From positions 1,064,001 to 1,128,000 of the forward strand of contig OX365949.1 of the NCBI GenBank assembly GCA_947247005.1: 64,000 nt of DNA, read 5' to 3'. This stretch comes from Spisula solida (lineage: Eukaryota; Mollusca; Bivalvia; Venerida; Mactridae). The notes under the pieces were generated by a model, which was not told where the DNA came from, did no database searches, and worked only from the letters and a program-made list of their open reading frames with translations. The position numbers and the translations under genes were made by a program. This document shows positions 30,001 to 45,000 of the stretch, piece after piece; positions within the stretch are counted from its first letter, which is position 1, and the number at the start of each line of letters is the position of its first letter.

Positions 30001-33000
30001 ATTTCCTCTGGGAGTTCATACAACCTGTATGCAGGAACAACTTGCATACTTCCAGTATCAACAAAGAATACCTAGACAATAAAAAACAGAAATAAACATG
30101 TTTAAGTTATTGTTATAAAACAGGCATTGATATAGCCCACAGATATTATCTAGACCCTGACATTTTTGCATGAATATTAGAGATGAGACCGAATATTTGA
30201 ATATTCGGAAATCAGTTGAATATTCGGAAATCGGTCGAATATTCGAATCCAAAGTTCACATTCGATATTCTAATTTTATTATCCAACAACTTGGTTTTAT
30301 CAAGAACAGCGAAATAAAAATTGGTTGTCAATTTGTGAGATGATGGAATCTTAGAGATGACAATTTAAATAGGATTTGGAACGGGTATTGAATATTTGAA
30401 TATGATTTTCGAATATTCAAATACTGATTTTAGTATTCGTTCCCATCTCTAATGAATATATTACAAGCTTCTTATGTTGAAAATATCGATTTCTGTGAGC
30501 AAATCATGCAATATCTCTCCTTTATATAAATTGATCCAATCCGCTATGCACAACTAGGCTTAGTACTAATGAGTCTTATGAAGTTTTGTTGAAATCCGAC
30601 TGGTGATTGCCGAGTATTTGTTGGCAACATATAGACAAACCGACCGGTATAATTAAACATCACAGAACAAAAACAAACCTACCTCGACTTTTACATGTTC
30701 ACAGCCTTCATCAACATTTACCACAACATTAAAGATTTGTACCCTGACAACAGAAAACATTCATAGTAAATAAGTAATACGATACATGTATACTTAAGAA
30801 ATAAACTATGAAAAACCAGTGTATACCGGCTGTTATACAAATTTCAGGGTTCCCACAAGTTTTCTAAGACAAAATTCCCTGAATTTTCCCTGATTTTTCC
30901 CTGACCACAGAGCAGTTTTCCCTGACGTTTTAGAGCGATCGGCGACATCGGCATATTTTTGTTAGAGCAAATTATGGCAATAAAATAGAGAAACGGAGGC
31001 TATATTTGCTCTATATGGAACAAAAGAGTTTAGGTTAGCAGTATTTACGGCTGTTGGTTAACATTTATTTAATTCAACTTAGAAATACTCTGAACGAGCA
31101 AAGCGAGCAAGTAATTTTTCAGTCTTAGGTATTTTCTTCATAGGAAATGACACTTAGCGACAGCTTCAATGAAAAATTCCCTGACTTTTCCCTGACTTTT
31201 GGTCAATTTCTAAATTTCCCTGACTAATCTCATAATTCCCTGACTTTTACCTGACCTTAAAAAAATTATGTTTTTCCCTGACTTTTCCCTGACCGTGGGA
31301 ACACTGACAATGGTTTTGAGTTCTGACGCAGAGGAATTATTCACAAAGGCCTTCATGGTTAATAAGAAGCGTCAGAACGACAAACCATTGTATAACAGCC
31401 GGTAACAGCTTTTGAATTTGAATTTATGGTGATTCTAACATGAATTAAACTCGGAATTATAAATTAAGCCAGTGTTGTTTTGCAAGATCTATGTTGTTTA
31501 CGTTACATGTTAACCTACATAACGTCATAAAAACCATGTAATGTCATTTTCATTGTATAAGATTTGCTCTTTGTATATATAGGCAAAAACGCCTTTCATG
31601 TTAGAATTAATAATAATTATTGCCGCACACAGAATTTATTTGCAAGGCGGCAAACCAGCAAGTAAGCAGAATGATTCTACAGGAGTGCCTATCTTTTGTT
31701 AACTTATTTACTTTCGCGATTTCTAACTTCGACGGTTTGCTGATCGTTGGCATATTCGTGACTACAATGTTTCGCATTTTAAGGATTCACGCAATGTCTA
31801 TATTAACTGCAACTTAATTTCGTGAAATTATACCACTCGCGAACTCCGCAAAATTAAAACGCACAAAAATAATTTCTTGGTTTACAGTATCATTGACAAG
31901 TAGGTTGAACAATAAGTTTCCGAGAAGTGTGTCAAATTGTTCATACATTAAGTTTTGCTTTCACTTTTGAATTCAACACCTGCACACAACATGTCTTATA
32001 TGAAAGGTAGTCTTACTCCAATAATGGTTTCACTGACTTGAGGTATCAATCTTTGTTCTATGGAATCTTAATCTCATTCAATTGAATTTGATTATGGTTG
32101 ACAGTACATCTTATAATTTGATATCCATGTACTGAAGGTTACAATAACCGGTAATTATAAGGCAATCCCTATCTATTTAAATGTTTGAAAAATATAATTA
32201 CAGAGGGGATTTTCCCTATATAATAGTAACTCATATATAAACAGTAACATACCTATGAAACAGTTCATTTTCCTCATAACCACAAACTTTACCCCGGTCA
32301 TAACCACTCAATTCAGGAGCTGTAATGTAATAAACACAAGATTGTAGATCATTGCATACTGACCAGCATACTGACCATACCATTCCAGCAGGTACAATAC
32401 ATTGTTGATTACAGTATGAACAATAGATCATTCCGTTCGATCTGTTGTGCAAATTGTCAGGAAATTAAGGTTGGACGATTTTTGCCAGAGTTACACCCCT
32501 TTGTGAGAGACATAAGTTTTTGTGTTAAAAACCCTTCCAGTTTATGGTATATATTATCAGGGATCAGGATTAATGCAAATATTTGTACTAAAATAATACT
32601 ATAAGCTTTCTATGTAGAAACATAATCACATAATCACATAATTTAACAAAAACATGACAAATTATATGTTGTTAATTTTATTTTGGACCACTATGATCAT
32701 ATTAAAATATTGTCATTTCATTCCACTATTCACCTTTGTGGACAAACATTGGATGCATGCAGATTATGCACAGGCATAAATTCAAATTTCACGACAACAT
32801 CCAGGTAGATTTCCAGCACAAAATATGTCTTTGTTACTGATATGTCACCCCACCTACAGGGTGTTCTCAATGTTTAAGCTTTAATAGTTTGTTTTTCTGA
32901 CGTCAGAAGAATTTAAAATGTTCAGGTTAAAGTCCAGATGGTTCTACCATTATTCTAATCTTTCCGGTATTAAATGAAGCTACAAGAGTAAGAAAATAAA

Positions 33001-36000
33001 AATGTACATTTCATACAAAGTTCAGATAAAATAAAGAATGAATTTTAATTTGAGAACATCCTGTATAGAAGGAGACATTAATACATGAATACACTTACTA
33101 TATCTTTTCTTGTTCTTCAGATTAGAGTACCACATGGAGAGTCGCATCAACATATCTGTGTACTTCACAGATAAATCTTTATATACCGTACTACCAGGCT
33201 CTTTTATCCCCAATATACGAACAAAATAGTGGCTGGCATCCAGTACAGAGCTTAGTCGAACCTGAAAAAATACAAACTATTCAGCACTTTCCAAAACAAG
33301 AGCACCACCAGACGGACGTCAACACTAGAAAAATACAAACTATTCAGCACTTTCCAAAACAAGAGCACCACCAGACGGATGTCAACACTAGAAAAATACA
33401 AACTATTCAGCACTTTCCAAAACAAGAGCACCACCAGATGGATGTCAACACTAGAACAATACAAACTATTCGGCACTTTCCAAAACAAGAGCACCACCAG
33501 ACGGATGTCAACACTAGAACAATACAAACTATTCAGCACTTTCCAAAACAAGAGCACCACCAGATGGATGTCAACACTAGAACAATACAAACTATTCGGC
33601 ACTTTCCAAAACAAGAGCACCACCAGACGGATGTCAAAACTAGAAAAATACAAACTATTCAGCACTTTCCAAAACAAGAGCACCACCAGACGGATGTCAA
33701 CACTAGAACAATACAAACTATTCGGCACTTTCCAAAACAAGAGCACCACCAGACGGATGTCAACACTAGAACAATACAAACTATTTGGCACTTTCCAAAT
33801 CAAGAGCACCACCAGACGGATGTCAACACTAGAACAATACAAACTATTTGGCACTTTCCAAAACAAGAGCACCACCAGACGGATGTCAACACTAGAACAA
33901 TACAAACTATTCGGCACTTTCCAAAACAAGAGCACCACCAGACGGATGTCAACACTAGAACAATACAAACTATTCGGCACTTTCCAAAACAAGAGCACCA
34001 CCAGACGGATGTCAACACTAGAACAATACAAACTATTCAGCACTTTCCAAAACAAGAGGACCAAAGAAAGTAGACAACATGTAGTAAAGTTATTCACAAT
34101 TTTTAAAGAGGACTACACAAGGATCAATTCTGTGAAGTTTGATTAAAATCCATTCAATTGACCAGACACTAACGTAAATGCTCTCTGCCCATTTGTTTTG
34201 TTGAAGTATTTTGTGGAAGTTTACCAAGCAAATATATTGGATAAGGCAAAATTAGACAAAATTTCCACTGCTTTCACAACTAAATTAAATCCTTTCATTC
34301 AGCCAACTGTAATAATTCCAATAAACATATACAGAAATCGTTAAGTTACACACAAATACAAATTTCTTTATAATTCTTGAACAAATACACATTAGGGACA
34401 TACATGGTTTGTAGAAATTCATTAAAAGAAATATTATAAATATTACTGATCCCTTTCCCAAAATTTGCAACTACTAATGAATTATACAGGATTTTAATTT
34501 GAGTGTTACTTTAAGATGATTGTAAGTGGTTTAATTTAACATTACCATGGTGAGCTAAGAATGTCTACAGTACCTTGATTTCACCTTCTCTAGGCAACCA
34601 ATCAGCATCCTGGACACAATCCACCTCTGGTAGAATCTTATGTCTCAATTTACATCTCATACCATCCCTGCAACATTACACATTTGTTTACAGGTCTATT
34701 AAACACTACACAATGTTAATACTGAATATACAATACAGAGTATATAACAAGAGATGTTTGTAAAAAATATATGCTCCCATGGCAGCCAAATAGTCAAAAA
34801 TTGTGAAGATCACAGTGACCTTGCCCTTTGACCTCAAAATATATAGGGGTCATCTACTGTTGATGACCAACCAACATGTTAAATTTGAAGATCCTAGAGC
34901 AAAGCGTTATTGAGTTAGCAAACCGAAACCATTTTATCGACCAACTGACTGTCCTACAGACAGTCCGACTGACCGACATGTGCAAAGCAATATACCCCCT
35001 CATTAAAGATGGGGGGGGGGGGGGCATAAAATTGTTACATGCCTTGAAACATGGTTATTTGGTGGATCAATTCACATGCCTCATTTAACCATTGGTTGTT
35101 ACAATAATTGATTGCTACCAACAAGTTACATTATATTTTAGACCTTATGTACTATATGTAGTTCCGAATATGATGTTAAATACGATACCTGCACATTCCA
35201 AAAGCCATAGTCTGTGTACACATCTCTAGGGCATCATTCTCATCTCTCTGCTGAAGAAGATTAACATGATACATCACATACAGTGTACAGTGGTCATAAC
35301 ACTCAGGTATTGTCTTCAATATAATACATCACATACAGTGTACAGGGGTCATAACACTCAGGTAGTGTCTTCAATATAATACATCACATACAGTGTACAG
35401 TGGTCATAACACTCAGGTATTGTCTTCAATATAATACATCACATACAGTGTACAGGGGTCATAACACTATTTCACTATTATTCTTTTGTTACAAGAAATT
35501 ACTAATTGCAAGCAATGTAGAAGTCCCCTACCAGTTTTTAGCCATTTTCAATGTTTCTGTTGCCATAGCAACCACAATTTTGGTCGGAATCAAAATATGT
35601 TTGATCGTGCATTATCCCCTTATTGACCCCTATCCACATACCAAGTTTCATAAACCTAGCTTGGAAACTGTTTGAGTTATGTCAGGATCCAGATTTTTTG
35701 ACGGAATGATGGACGGACAGACTGACGGCAAACCTATAGTCCCCTCCGGTCAAAGACCGGCAGGGGACTAACAAGAGATGTTTGTACCAGTAATTTTAAA
35801 ATCCAGTAAGAAACGACTAAGTTAATGATAAAGTTACAGAGCGGACATGATTTTCTAACAGACCAACAGACCAACCAACCAACATGACGGCTCCAGTATA
35901 CCCCCTTCAAACTTTGTTAGCGGGGGTATAATGATGATGTACCAGTTAACAGTAGATGCCTTGAACAGTTAGATGGCTCTATTTTAGTTTTCCGCACCGG

Positions 36001-39000
36001 TCTGAATGCAGCTCAAGACATCAAAGTTGTACAGTATGACGGTGTTTATATTGTTACCTCCATAGCTCCATCTAAGAAAGCTTTAAATGTTTCTGTTTTC
36101 TCACACTCCACACGGGACAATAAGGAAGTCAAGGTTTTCAGCTGTTTGTGACAATTCGGTGTAATCAGGAGATGTGCTGTTGGTTTTATCTTAGACTGAA
36201 ATAATACAAGTTACATAGTTTACATAATTATATTTTTTGGCAACGATTATTGGATTTTGGGGTCGATAATTTTTGGGTAAGAAACCATCGAGTATTAATA
36301 ATTTTGGGTACAAATGAGACAAAAAAGACAAAGGTTATCTGACGAAACTTCTCCAATCGGAAAGGAGCAGCAGGTTTCATATTTATTGTTATAACTGAAC
36401 GTGATGCATACCCACATATACAACCTTTTTTAGGAGGTGTTCGTAAAACTTGCGTCCCTTGGCAACCAAAAAGCCATTTATGTTAAAGGTAATGGCAACC
36501 TGGATCTTTGACTTACTGACTTTGACTGCAGGAAGGGTCATAAAAGGACTAACCTCTGTATTAAGTTTATAAGCTCAACTGTTCATGAGTTACCAATCTG
36601 AAACTGTCATGCAGTTGACTGTCACAATAATCTTGACCTTCAATCTAGTGACCTCAAAATCAATAGGGGTCATCTACTGATGATGACCAACCTCCGTATT
36701 AAGTTTGAGGATCCTAGGACCAACATTTCTTGAGCAAACAATAGGTGTACCTAATGCATAATTAGGGCAATTACACATGAAAATTGATCGGGGCTGATGT
36801 ATCTCACAAAACTTTATCATAATGAAGTCAAGTTTCATTGAAATTCAACTCTTGGTTACCGAGAAATAGCACAGACAAAATGTTATCTACTGACAGTGAC
36901 AAACAGACATCTAATGTAACATATATTATATAAATTAGTAAACCAAAACATTTGTAGACTAGAAAATATTTACACTACCTGTTCTTTTACAGAGAAATTG
37001 TAGAAGTACTTCCTCATACATCCGAGTCTATTACCAAACTTGGTTTTAGAGTTGGGTAAGTCATAGTGTATAATGGTGCAGGCATCTAATATACCTAACT
37101 CTGCAGTATACTCATCCCAGCACACTGAAACACGAGAGGTAGTCACATAGTGTATGATGGTACAGGCATCTAATATACCTAACTCAGCAGTATACTCATA
37201 CCAGCACACTGAAACACGAGAGATAGTCACATAGTGTATGATAGTACAGGCATCGAATATACCTAACTCTGCAGTATACTCATTCATCCCAGCACACTGA
37301 AACACGAGAGATAGTCACATAGTGTATGATAGTACAGGCATCTAATATACCTAACTCTGCAGTATACTCATACCAGCACACTGAAACACGAGAGATAGTC
37401 ACATAGTGTATGATAGTACAGGCATCTAATATACCTAACTCTGCAGTATACTCATCCCAGCACACTGAAACACGAGAGATAGTCACATAGTGTATGATGG
37501 TACAGGCATCTAATATACCTAACTCAGCCGTATACTCATCCCAGCACACTGAAACACGAGAGATAGTTCAGAAAATTGTGTTTTTTATACAAATGTGCAT
37601 TATGTGGATATAAAATAATTCAAAACTCATTAAAAATCTCTACCTATTATCTGACAACAACAGAGGTACAATAGACACATTACCAACTGACTTTAGCCAA
37701 TAAAGAACAATCATGGCAGAATATATTTCTGATAACTCAATCAGCTTTATGGAAGAATTGTCTGATTTAATGACTTTAGAAGACCTATTCCAAATAAAAG
37801 TCAGTGAAACAAGTGACAACATAACAATAACCTTTTGTGATAATGTAACCCAAGCAAACTTCAAAAAATATTTAGAGTCCATATACAAATTCTACCCTAC
37901 AAAGGACAATAAAGGGATCTCCACAACAGAAGAATTTAAAGAACAGAAGGTTGTTATAACAATCTATTACAACAAAAAAAAACAATGATCCAAGGCGGAG
38001 GATGTCATAAATTGCTCTGTTCCAACTTAAGACAAATTCAGTACGAACTTTTAAATAGCTCCGTAAACAATAAAACTGCAAATATACAGACAAACTGCTC
38101 TACTAACGATGACATTCAGCATTCACCGGTGTCTGAGGACAATACCTTCATCTCGATGCCATCACCAATACAAGCATCAACACCTATGAATGCGAAGCTT
38201 TCCAAATCAACAACATTCAAGAAAAAAGTTAGATCGGTAATGGAAGCAATAACTGGTCCATCCATCAATGGAGAAATCGTTAAACTTGGCAATCAGCTAA
38301 GGAAGGCACAAAAGAAAGAAAAACGTGGCGGACCTAGTGTAAAAAGTGCTGAATTCGAAAGGCAATACAAAATCATCCAGGATACAGGAAAAAAGCCCCC
38401 TGAGAAATTGCACAAAATGAACACTAGAAACAAAGCTTCAGTTAATCATAACAAATCTGACAGCGATGAAACAACGCCTAAATCTATCCAATCAACACTT
38501 GGTGATAAACAAAGCTTGTCTGCAGCATCAGATATACCACAAACAGGAAAACTTGTTAAAGCTACGTTCCAGTGCAATGAACTTTCTGACACGACTGATA
38601 GTATATCAACAGAGACGTCCATTACGGCACCAAAGTCAATTCAATCACCACAGACAGCGAACTACAACTTACCTGTATCCAAACCTTGTACAACACCTCA
38701 AAGTTAAAACTACTTCAGCTTTGTCCAACAGGTAGCTTCTTCATAAAAAAATCAAGCTATCCCAATAGGACAAACTACACAAGAAGTCAGTGGTACTGAT
38801 GGTCACCATACTAATGCACCACCTATAAAAAGGTTACTGAACGACCGACAGGAAGATAAAAGTGATAAATGTGTTGGAACAGAATGTTCGAATGACAATC
38901 AATCCAAGCAAATAGCTATCTTAAAACAACTCACTGAAAAACTAAAATCAGACATTCTTCAACTCAACCAGACAAACTCCGAACAAAAAAAGAACATATA

Positions 39001-42000
39001 TTCTCTCGAACAAAAATTGGCGGAAAAGAATGGAAGAAGAAATGCTAAAATTACAAAATTTACTCAAGGAACAAATGTCTAAACAAAAGAAAAAAAACAC
39101 AGATGAATCACTATCCAAAATTAGGAAAGACGAAGAGCTTGCTGGTATAAGAGACAAGCTATCCTTCCTTCTGGATGGATATGCCAGTTTAAATACACGT
39201 ACACAAACTCTCGAGGACGAGAAAATCACTAATGCAAAACTAGCCGACATTCAATTGGTCAGGTTAGACTTGCAAAACATGAAGTCAAAATATGAGCAAC
39301 ATGAGGACAATTGTAAACCAAAACGAATTTCACCATGTGAGGCTACTACAAATACTACCAGCCAACAAAAAGCTTGCAGATCTAACGAAACTTCAAATAC
39401 ATGTTCGCCACCTAAATATGCACATAGTGACTATTCAAGCATACCAAATATGAGCACGCATAAAGCGTCCAACAAAAAACAACATACTACTACGAAATAC
39501 GTAAATCTGAAGAAAGTTCTTATTGTTGGAGATTCTGTGATAAAAGCCCTCAGTGAAGAAAAAATGACAAATGAGAACATAACTGTTAAGGTTTCCCCAA
39601 AAGGAGGAGCAAAAGTCGATTCAATCTTTCCTGCATTAAGAGATCACATCGACTTTCAGTCAGCTGATGCTCTCATAATGCACGTAGGGATCAATAACAT
39701 CTCAGATGGCGAAAACCCCACACAGATCTCAACAAAGTATGCCGCTCTAATTGACAGTATACAAGAAAATAGACCAGACGTAAAAATTCTTGTTTCATCA
39801 GTACTTCCAATGAAAAAAATGAAAGTTACCCTGCCTGTTATCAAGGAGCTTAATTCAAACCTCAAAACAATTTGTAATCAAAGGAAATCAACATTCATTG
39901 ACAATACAAGTATATTCGAAAATGAAGAGGGACTTTACTTTAGTGAAGTGCATATAAATAACAGAGGAGGAGCACGTTTGGGTGTAAACTTGAAATACAC
40001 CTTGTTAAGAGCATTGGGACTTTCCAAAGAATATAATGATGAAAGCCGTCCATCAGCTTCCCATTTTCGTCAGGGCCAGAACAACCCATGGGACAAAAAT
40101 CCGCATCAGAATCCCAGACTCCCAAGGAGACCACCACCGCTCCTACCTCCATGGATGACAGGATATCGGAGGAGATTCCCTCCACCACCAGCCTACCCTC
40201 GACGACTTTATTAACTGCAAATGAGAACTCTATAATTGGTGTTTCAATAGAAAATGGAAAATTATATAAAAATTCAGGACTGAAATTCTTTCATCTAAAT
40301 GTTGACTATTTGACTACTCATAAATTTGACCAAATTAGACCAAATTAGACAGTTAATTAGTGAACATACTGAGATAGATGTTATTTGTTTGAGTGAAACA
40401 TTTCTAAATGATTCCCGTAGTGATAATGAGTTTCAATTGCAGGGATATAACTTACTCCGGCGTGACAGACCATCCCATGGCGGTGGTATCTTGATGTACA
40501 CTAAACATACTATTCCTTGCATACGTAGATATGATTTAGAGATAAATGAAATAGACTCAATATGGCTAGAAATTAGACATTCAATGCAAAAACCTTTTCT
40601 GTTTGGTTACTATTATTGGCCACCTTCAGCCAACAAAAATTGGACTGAAAAGGTTGAAGATCAATTGGAAAAAATTATGTTTGAAAACATTGAAACAGTT
40701 ATGCTAGGAGATTTTAATTTTAACTACATAGTAAATAATTCAGATAACCGTTACTGGAACAAGATTATTTCAGCATTGAATCTATCACAGTTAGTTACAC
40801 AGCCAACTAGGGTGACTTCAAATACTTCAACCATCATTGATCATCTGTACTCTAACTCACCCTGTAACATATCTGAGGTCAATATCCCAATAATCGCAAT
40901 AAGTGATCATTTTCCAATTTGTTTTACCAGAAAATTTACTTCAAAACCAGAGAAAACTATGTTACATAAAACGATAGAATATAGATCTTTAAAAGGTTTT
41001 GACGAGAAAGGTTTTAGAGACTCGCTGGATGAAACACCATGGTCTGTTATTGATACTTTTGATGAAGTGGATGATTGTATAGATACATTTATATCATTGT
41101 TCACTCAAAACCTTAACACACATGCTCCATTAAGAACTAAACGAGTAAAGCACCAGAACCAACCGGATTGGTTCACAAAAGAAATATTAGATGCAATTAA
41201 AGCAAGGGATAAAAAGCAAAAAAAGCTAATAATATAAGACAGGTTAAATATTGGAAAGGAAAGGTTAAATCATTGTCAGCAACAGCTAAAAAATCCTTTT
41301 TTAACAAGGCAAATTAACATAAAAGACAAAAATCCTAAAAAGCTATGGCGAAATTTGAAAAATCTTTCAGCTAAAAACACACCCCAAAATAACATTACTA
41401 TAAATGATGACAATGGTAACCCCATAACTGATTCCATGGAAAGTGCTGAAGTATTCAATACATTCTTTACAAATATCTTTAAAAAAGCGCCATTAAACAT
41501 CAATGAATTAACTAAAGAAAACAAGTCATTACTGAAAAACTTTGTGGACGTCAGAACACATGCTTACACAGAATTTAAAATCCCTGATATTACGGAAGAA
41601 TATAAGAATATGTGAGAAAGGAACTGCACGCTTTAGATTGCAGTAAAGCTACTGGCCTTGATGGCTTAGGAGCACACTTTCTTAAAATAAGTCACGATAA
41701 AATAGCTAAGCCTCTCACAAAAATATTTAACCGTAGTATTTCTACAGGGAAATTTCCAAAAATGTTCAAGATAGCAAAGGTTACACCTATTTTTAAAAAA
41801 GGTGAGAAGACAGACAAGAATAACTATAGACCAATATCTATTTTGCCAGTTCTATCTAAAATATTGGAAAGGCATATATCTAAGAATTTAAAGGACTATC
41901 TTGAACAATTTAAACTACTACACAACCAACAATCCGGTTTCAGGCAGTACCATTCTTGTGCAACTGCTCTAACTGATATAGTTGATGATTGGATAACAGC

Positions 42001-45000
42001 AATTAATGATGATGCTCTTATTGGAACGATTTTTCTTGATCTTACTAAGGCTTTTGATCTAATTAATCATAAATTACTCATTGAGAAGTTAAAATGTTAC
42101 AAGTTCAATAATAATGCACTTCAGTGGTTTAATTCTTATCTGGCTAATAGATCTCAACAAGTAAATGTATCTGGAAAGCTGTCTGCAGCCCAAGAGATTG
42201 TAGCTGGTGTTCCCCAAGGCTCTGTCCTTGGCCCAATACTTTTTATTCTTTTTATCAATGATCTACCTTTGAATGTTAATAACTCACAACTTAAAATGTT
42301 TGCAGATGATACAACTTTGTCAGCTTCTGGTGCAACAATTGATAATATTAAGTACAACTTACAAAATGACCTTGATTGTATTGAAAACTGGTGTAATAAT
42401 AATGCTATGGTTCCAAATGCAAATAAAACAAAAGCTATGTTTATTTCTGCATCAACAAAACTTTCTAAAGAAATTGAAAACGATGATAGCATAGAACTTA
42501 AGATGTGTAATCAACCTCTTGATATTGTAAAAAATGATAAACTCCTTGGAGTGCAAGTCGATCAAAACTTAACCTGGAAAAATCAAGTTGAAAAAACCAT
42601 TAAAAAATGCAACTCCCTTCTTTATCTTCTAGTAAGAATAAAACGCTATCTTGACTTGCATGCTCGCAAACTTTTCGCAAACTTTTTTACAATGCTTATA
42701 TTTTACCTCATTTGGATTATTGTAACACAATATGGGGGAACTGCTGCACAAAATTACAAGATGATTTAATAAAATTTCAAAAGAGAGCTGTCAGAATAAT
42801 TTTAGATAAACCATATGATGCACCATCCGGTGATCTTTTTAAGCAACTTAAATGGATGACATTTCCATACCGTGTTGAATACAAAAAAGTCATGACAATT
42901 TACAAATCCCTAGATACTAAAACCCCAAAATGTCCTGAATATATCTCAAATAAATTTAAATATGTTAAAGAGCCAGGCCTTAGGTCTTCTAGTCAAAAAT
43001 TACTTCATAAACAAAAGCCAAAAAAGGAATTCTTTCGAAAGTCATTAAGCTACACTGGACCAATACTTTGGGAAAAGATACCATTTCATATAAGAACTGC
43101 TAGCTCTCTCGAACAATTCAAAAGAATGTATATAAGATGTAAGTTTCCAGACTGGGACTACCAATAAAATAAGTATGTTGTAGATTCATTGTAAATATTA
43201 TGTTATTGTCTCTTAACTTGTTTATATTGTTTTGTTGTTTCGTAGTGTATATTTGAATAGCTAAGTCTTGTTTATACAAACTTTTCATTATTAATCTAAG
43301 TCAATTTTATTATTTACTTTCATTCAATTGTTAAGTTTGACTACTTTCATTTCATTTGTTAAGTTTACTATGTTTGCAATTATCATGTTAAATGTATGTA
43401 TTATATGTTGAGGTCCTCATGGAAGATTGTGTTTTATATATGCAAATGTGTTAACCTCGTAAAATAAAGTCATTATTATTATTATTATTATTATTATAGT
43501 CACATAGTGTATGATAGTACAGGCATCTAATATACCTAACTCTGCAGTATACTCATCCTAGCACACTGAAACACGAGAGATAGTCACATAGTGTATGATG
43601 GTACAGGCATCTAATATACCTAACTCAGCAGTATACTCATCCCAGCACACTGAAACACGAGAGATAGTCAAATGCTAAGTAAGATAGAATAACATATAAA
43701 TCAAGCCCACCTAATAATGGTACTGGCCACTGTTCTGATACTCTGTGTACTTCAAAACGATCCATATCTTGATGTACCATCAAACATGAACGTGACTGTG
43801 TCTGTAATGTCTGAAATAGTCAAACCCTCTACTATACATATCTAATCATGCAGGGATTTCATTAAGAACTGATAGCCGATAAAAAAATGCTTGAGTTGTG
43901 TTTCGATCAGTTTTTGAAAGAAACAAAACCTTTTTATTAACAATATAATAGAAAGGGTCATGGCCCTAACGCTTGCTTTTTCCTGTCAATCTGTTATGAG
44001 CTAAGGTGTTCAATTCATTTATACCAGGCACCTGAACACACACTTTAATACAAAACCACATCAATCAAAACTAAACTAGAAGCATTTTGGAAATGAAAAC
44101 TTTGTCTTACACAAAGGACCATAAAAGGCCATTATGCATTATTCATCCGACTTAATTGTTTTTGACAATATGCAAAACTAGGCTTGGTACCAAATCTTCA
44201 TATATATGAAGTTTGATTTAAATCTGATCCCTGTTTAAGGAGAAAGAGTGCAGATAAACTTTGTGACATCCATCCAGGCAGACGTCCAGCACAAAATGAA
44301 CATGCCTCCCAAAACGTAATCAAATAATAGTATCCACTGACATGTTAAGTACACTCACCTTATATAAATGTACAATGTCTTTCTTCACAGAGGCAAATAT
44401 TATAACAGGATGTTTAGAATCATCAGGTATGTTCTCCAGTATCCCCATAGTGGTTCTCATCCTCTCCTGTGACTGACACATATGTGCCACCTAAAACACA
44501 CACATATACTACATTCAATGTGGTCTCTCCTGTGCCTGACACATATGTGCCACCTATAACATACACATATACTACAACATACACATTACTACAATCAATG
44601 TGATCTCTCCTGCGACTGACTCAATCAGTCATATGTGCTACCTACAACATACACATATACTACAATCAATGTGGTCTCTCCTGTGCCTGACACATATGTG
44701 CTACCTACAACACATACACATATACTACAATCAATGTGATCTCTCCTGTGACTGACACATATGTGCTACCTACAACATACACATATACTACAATCAATGT
44801 GATCTCTCCTGTGACTGACACATATGTGCTACCTACCACACACACACATGTACTACAATCAATGTGATCTCTCCTGTGACTGACACATATTTGCACATAT
44901 ACTACATTCAAATCAACTAGTAGACATGCATATGAAATAAGGCCACTTTTTACTTTTTAGTTTATGGGAACTTTTTTAATTTCTTGCAGTAGGAAACTCA

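Larger units (their letters stand above)
37568..43495 (+). mobile_element. CR1-like LINE, near full length, inactive
   Basis: Inserted inside the exon 8 array: the array text breaks after ATAGT at 37563-37567 and resumes with ATAGT at 43496-43500. The 3' end is AAATAAAGTC followed by an (ATT)n tail. ORF1 region 37713-40214 and ORF2 region about 40250-43167 are both broken by frameshifts (near 37975, 38705, 39025, 40325, 41235, 41610, 42700). An SGNH-type ORF1, an APE endonuclease and an RT together point to the CR1 group. Confidence 0.9.

Noticed and set aside
33252..34146. Open frames of 255 and 281 codons on opposite strands
   Set aside because: They are products of the 63-bp tandem unit, a multiple of three; the real feature is the exon 12 acceptor-derived array.
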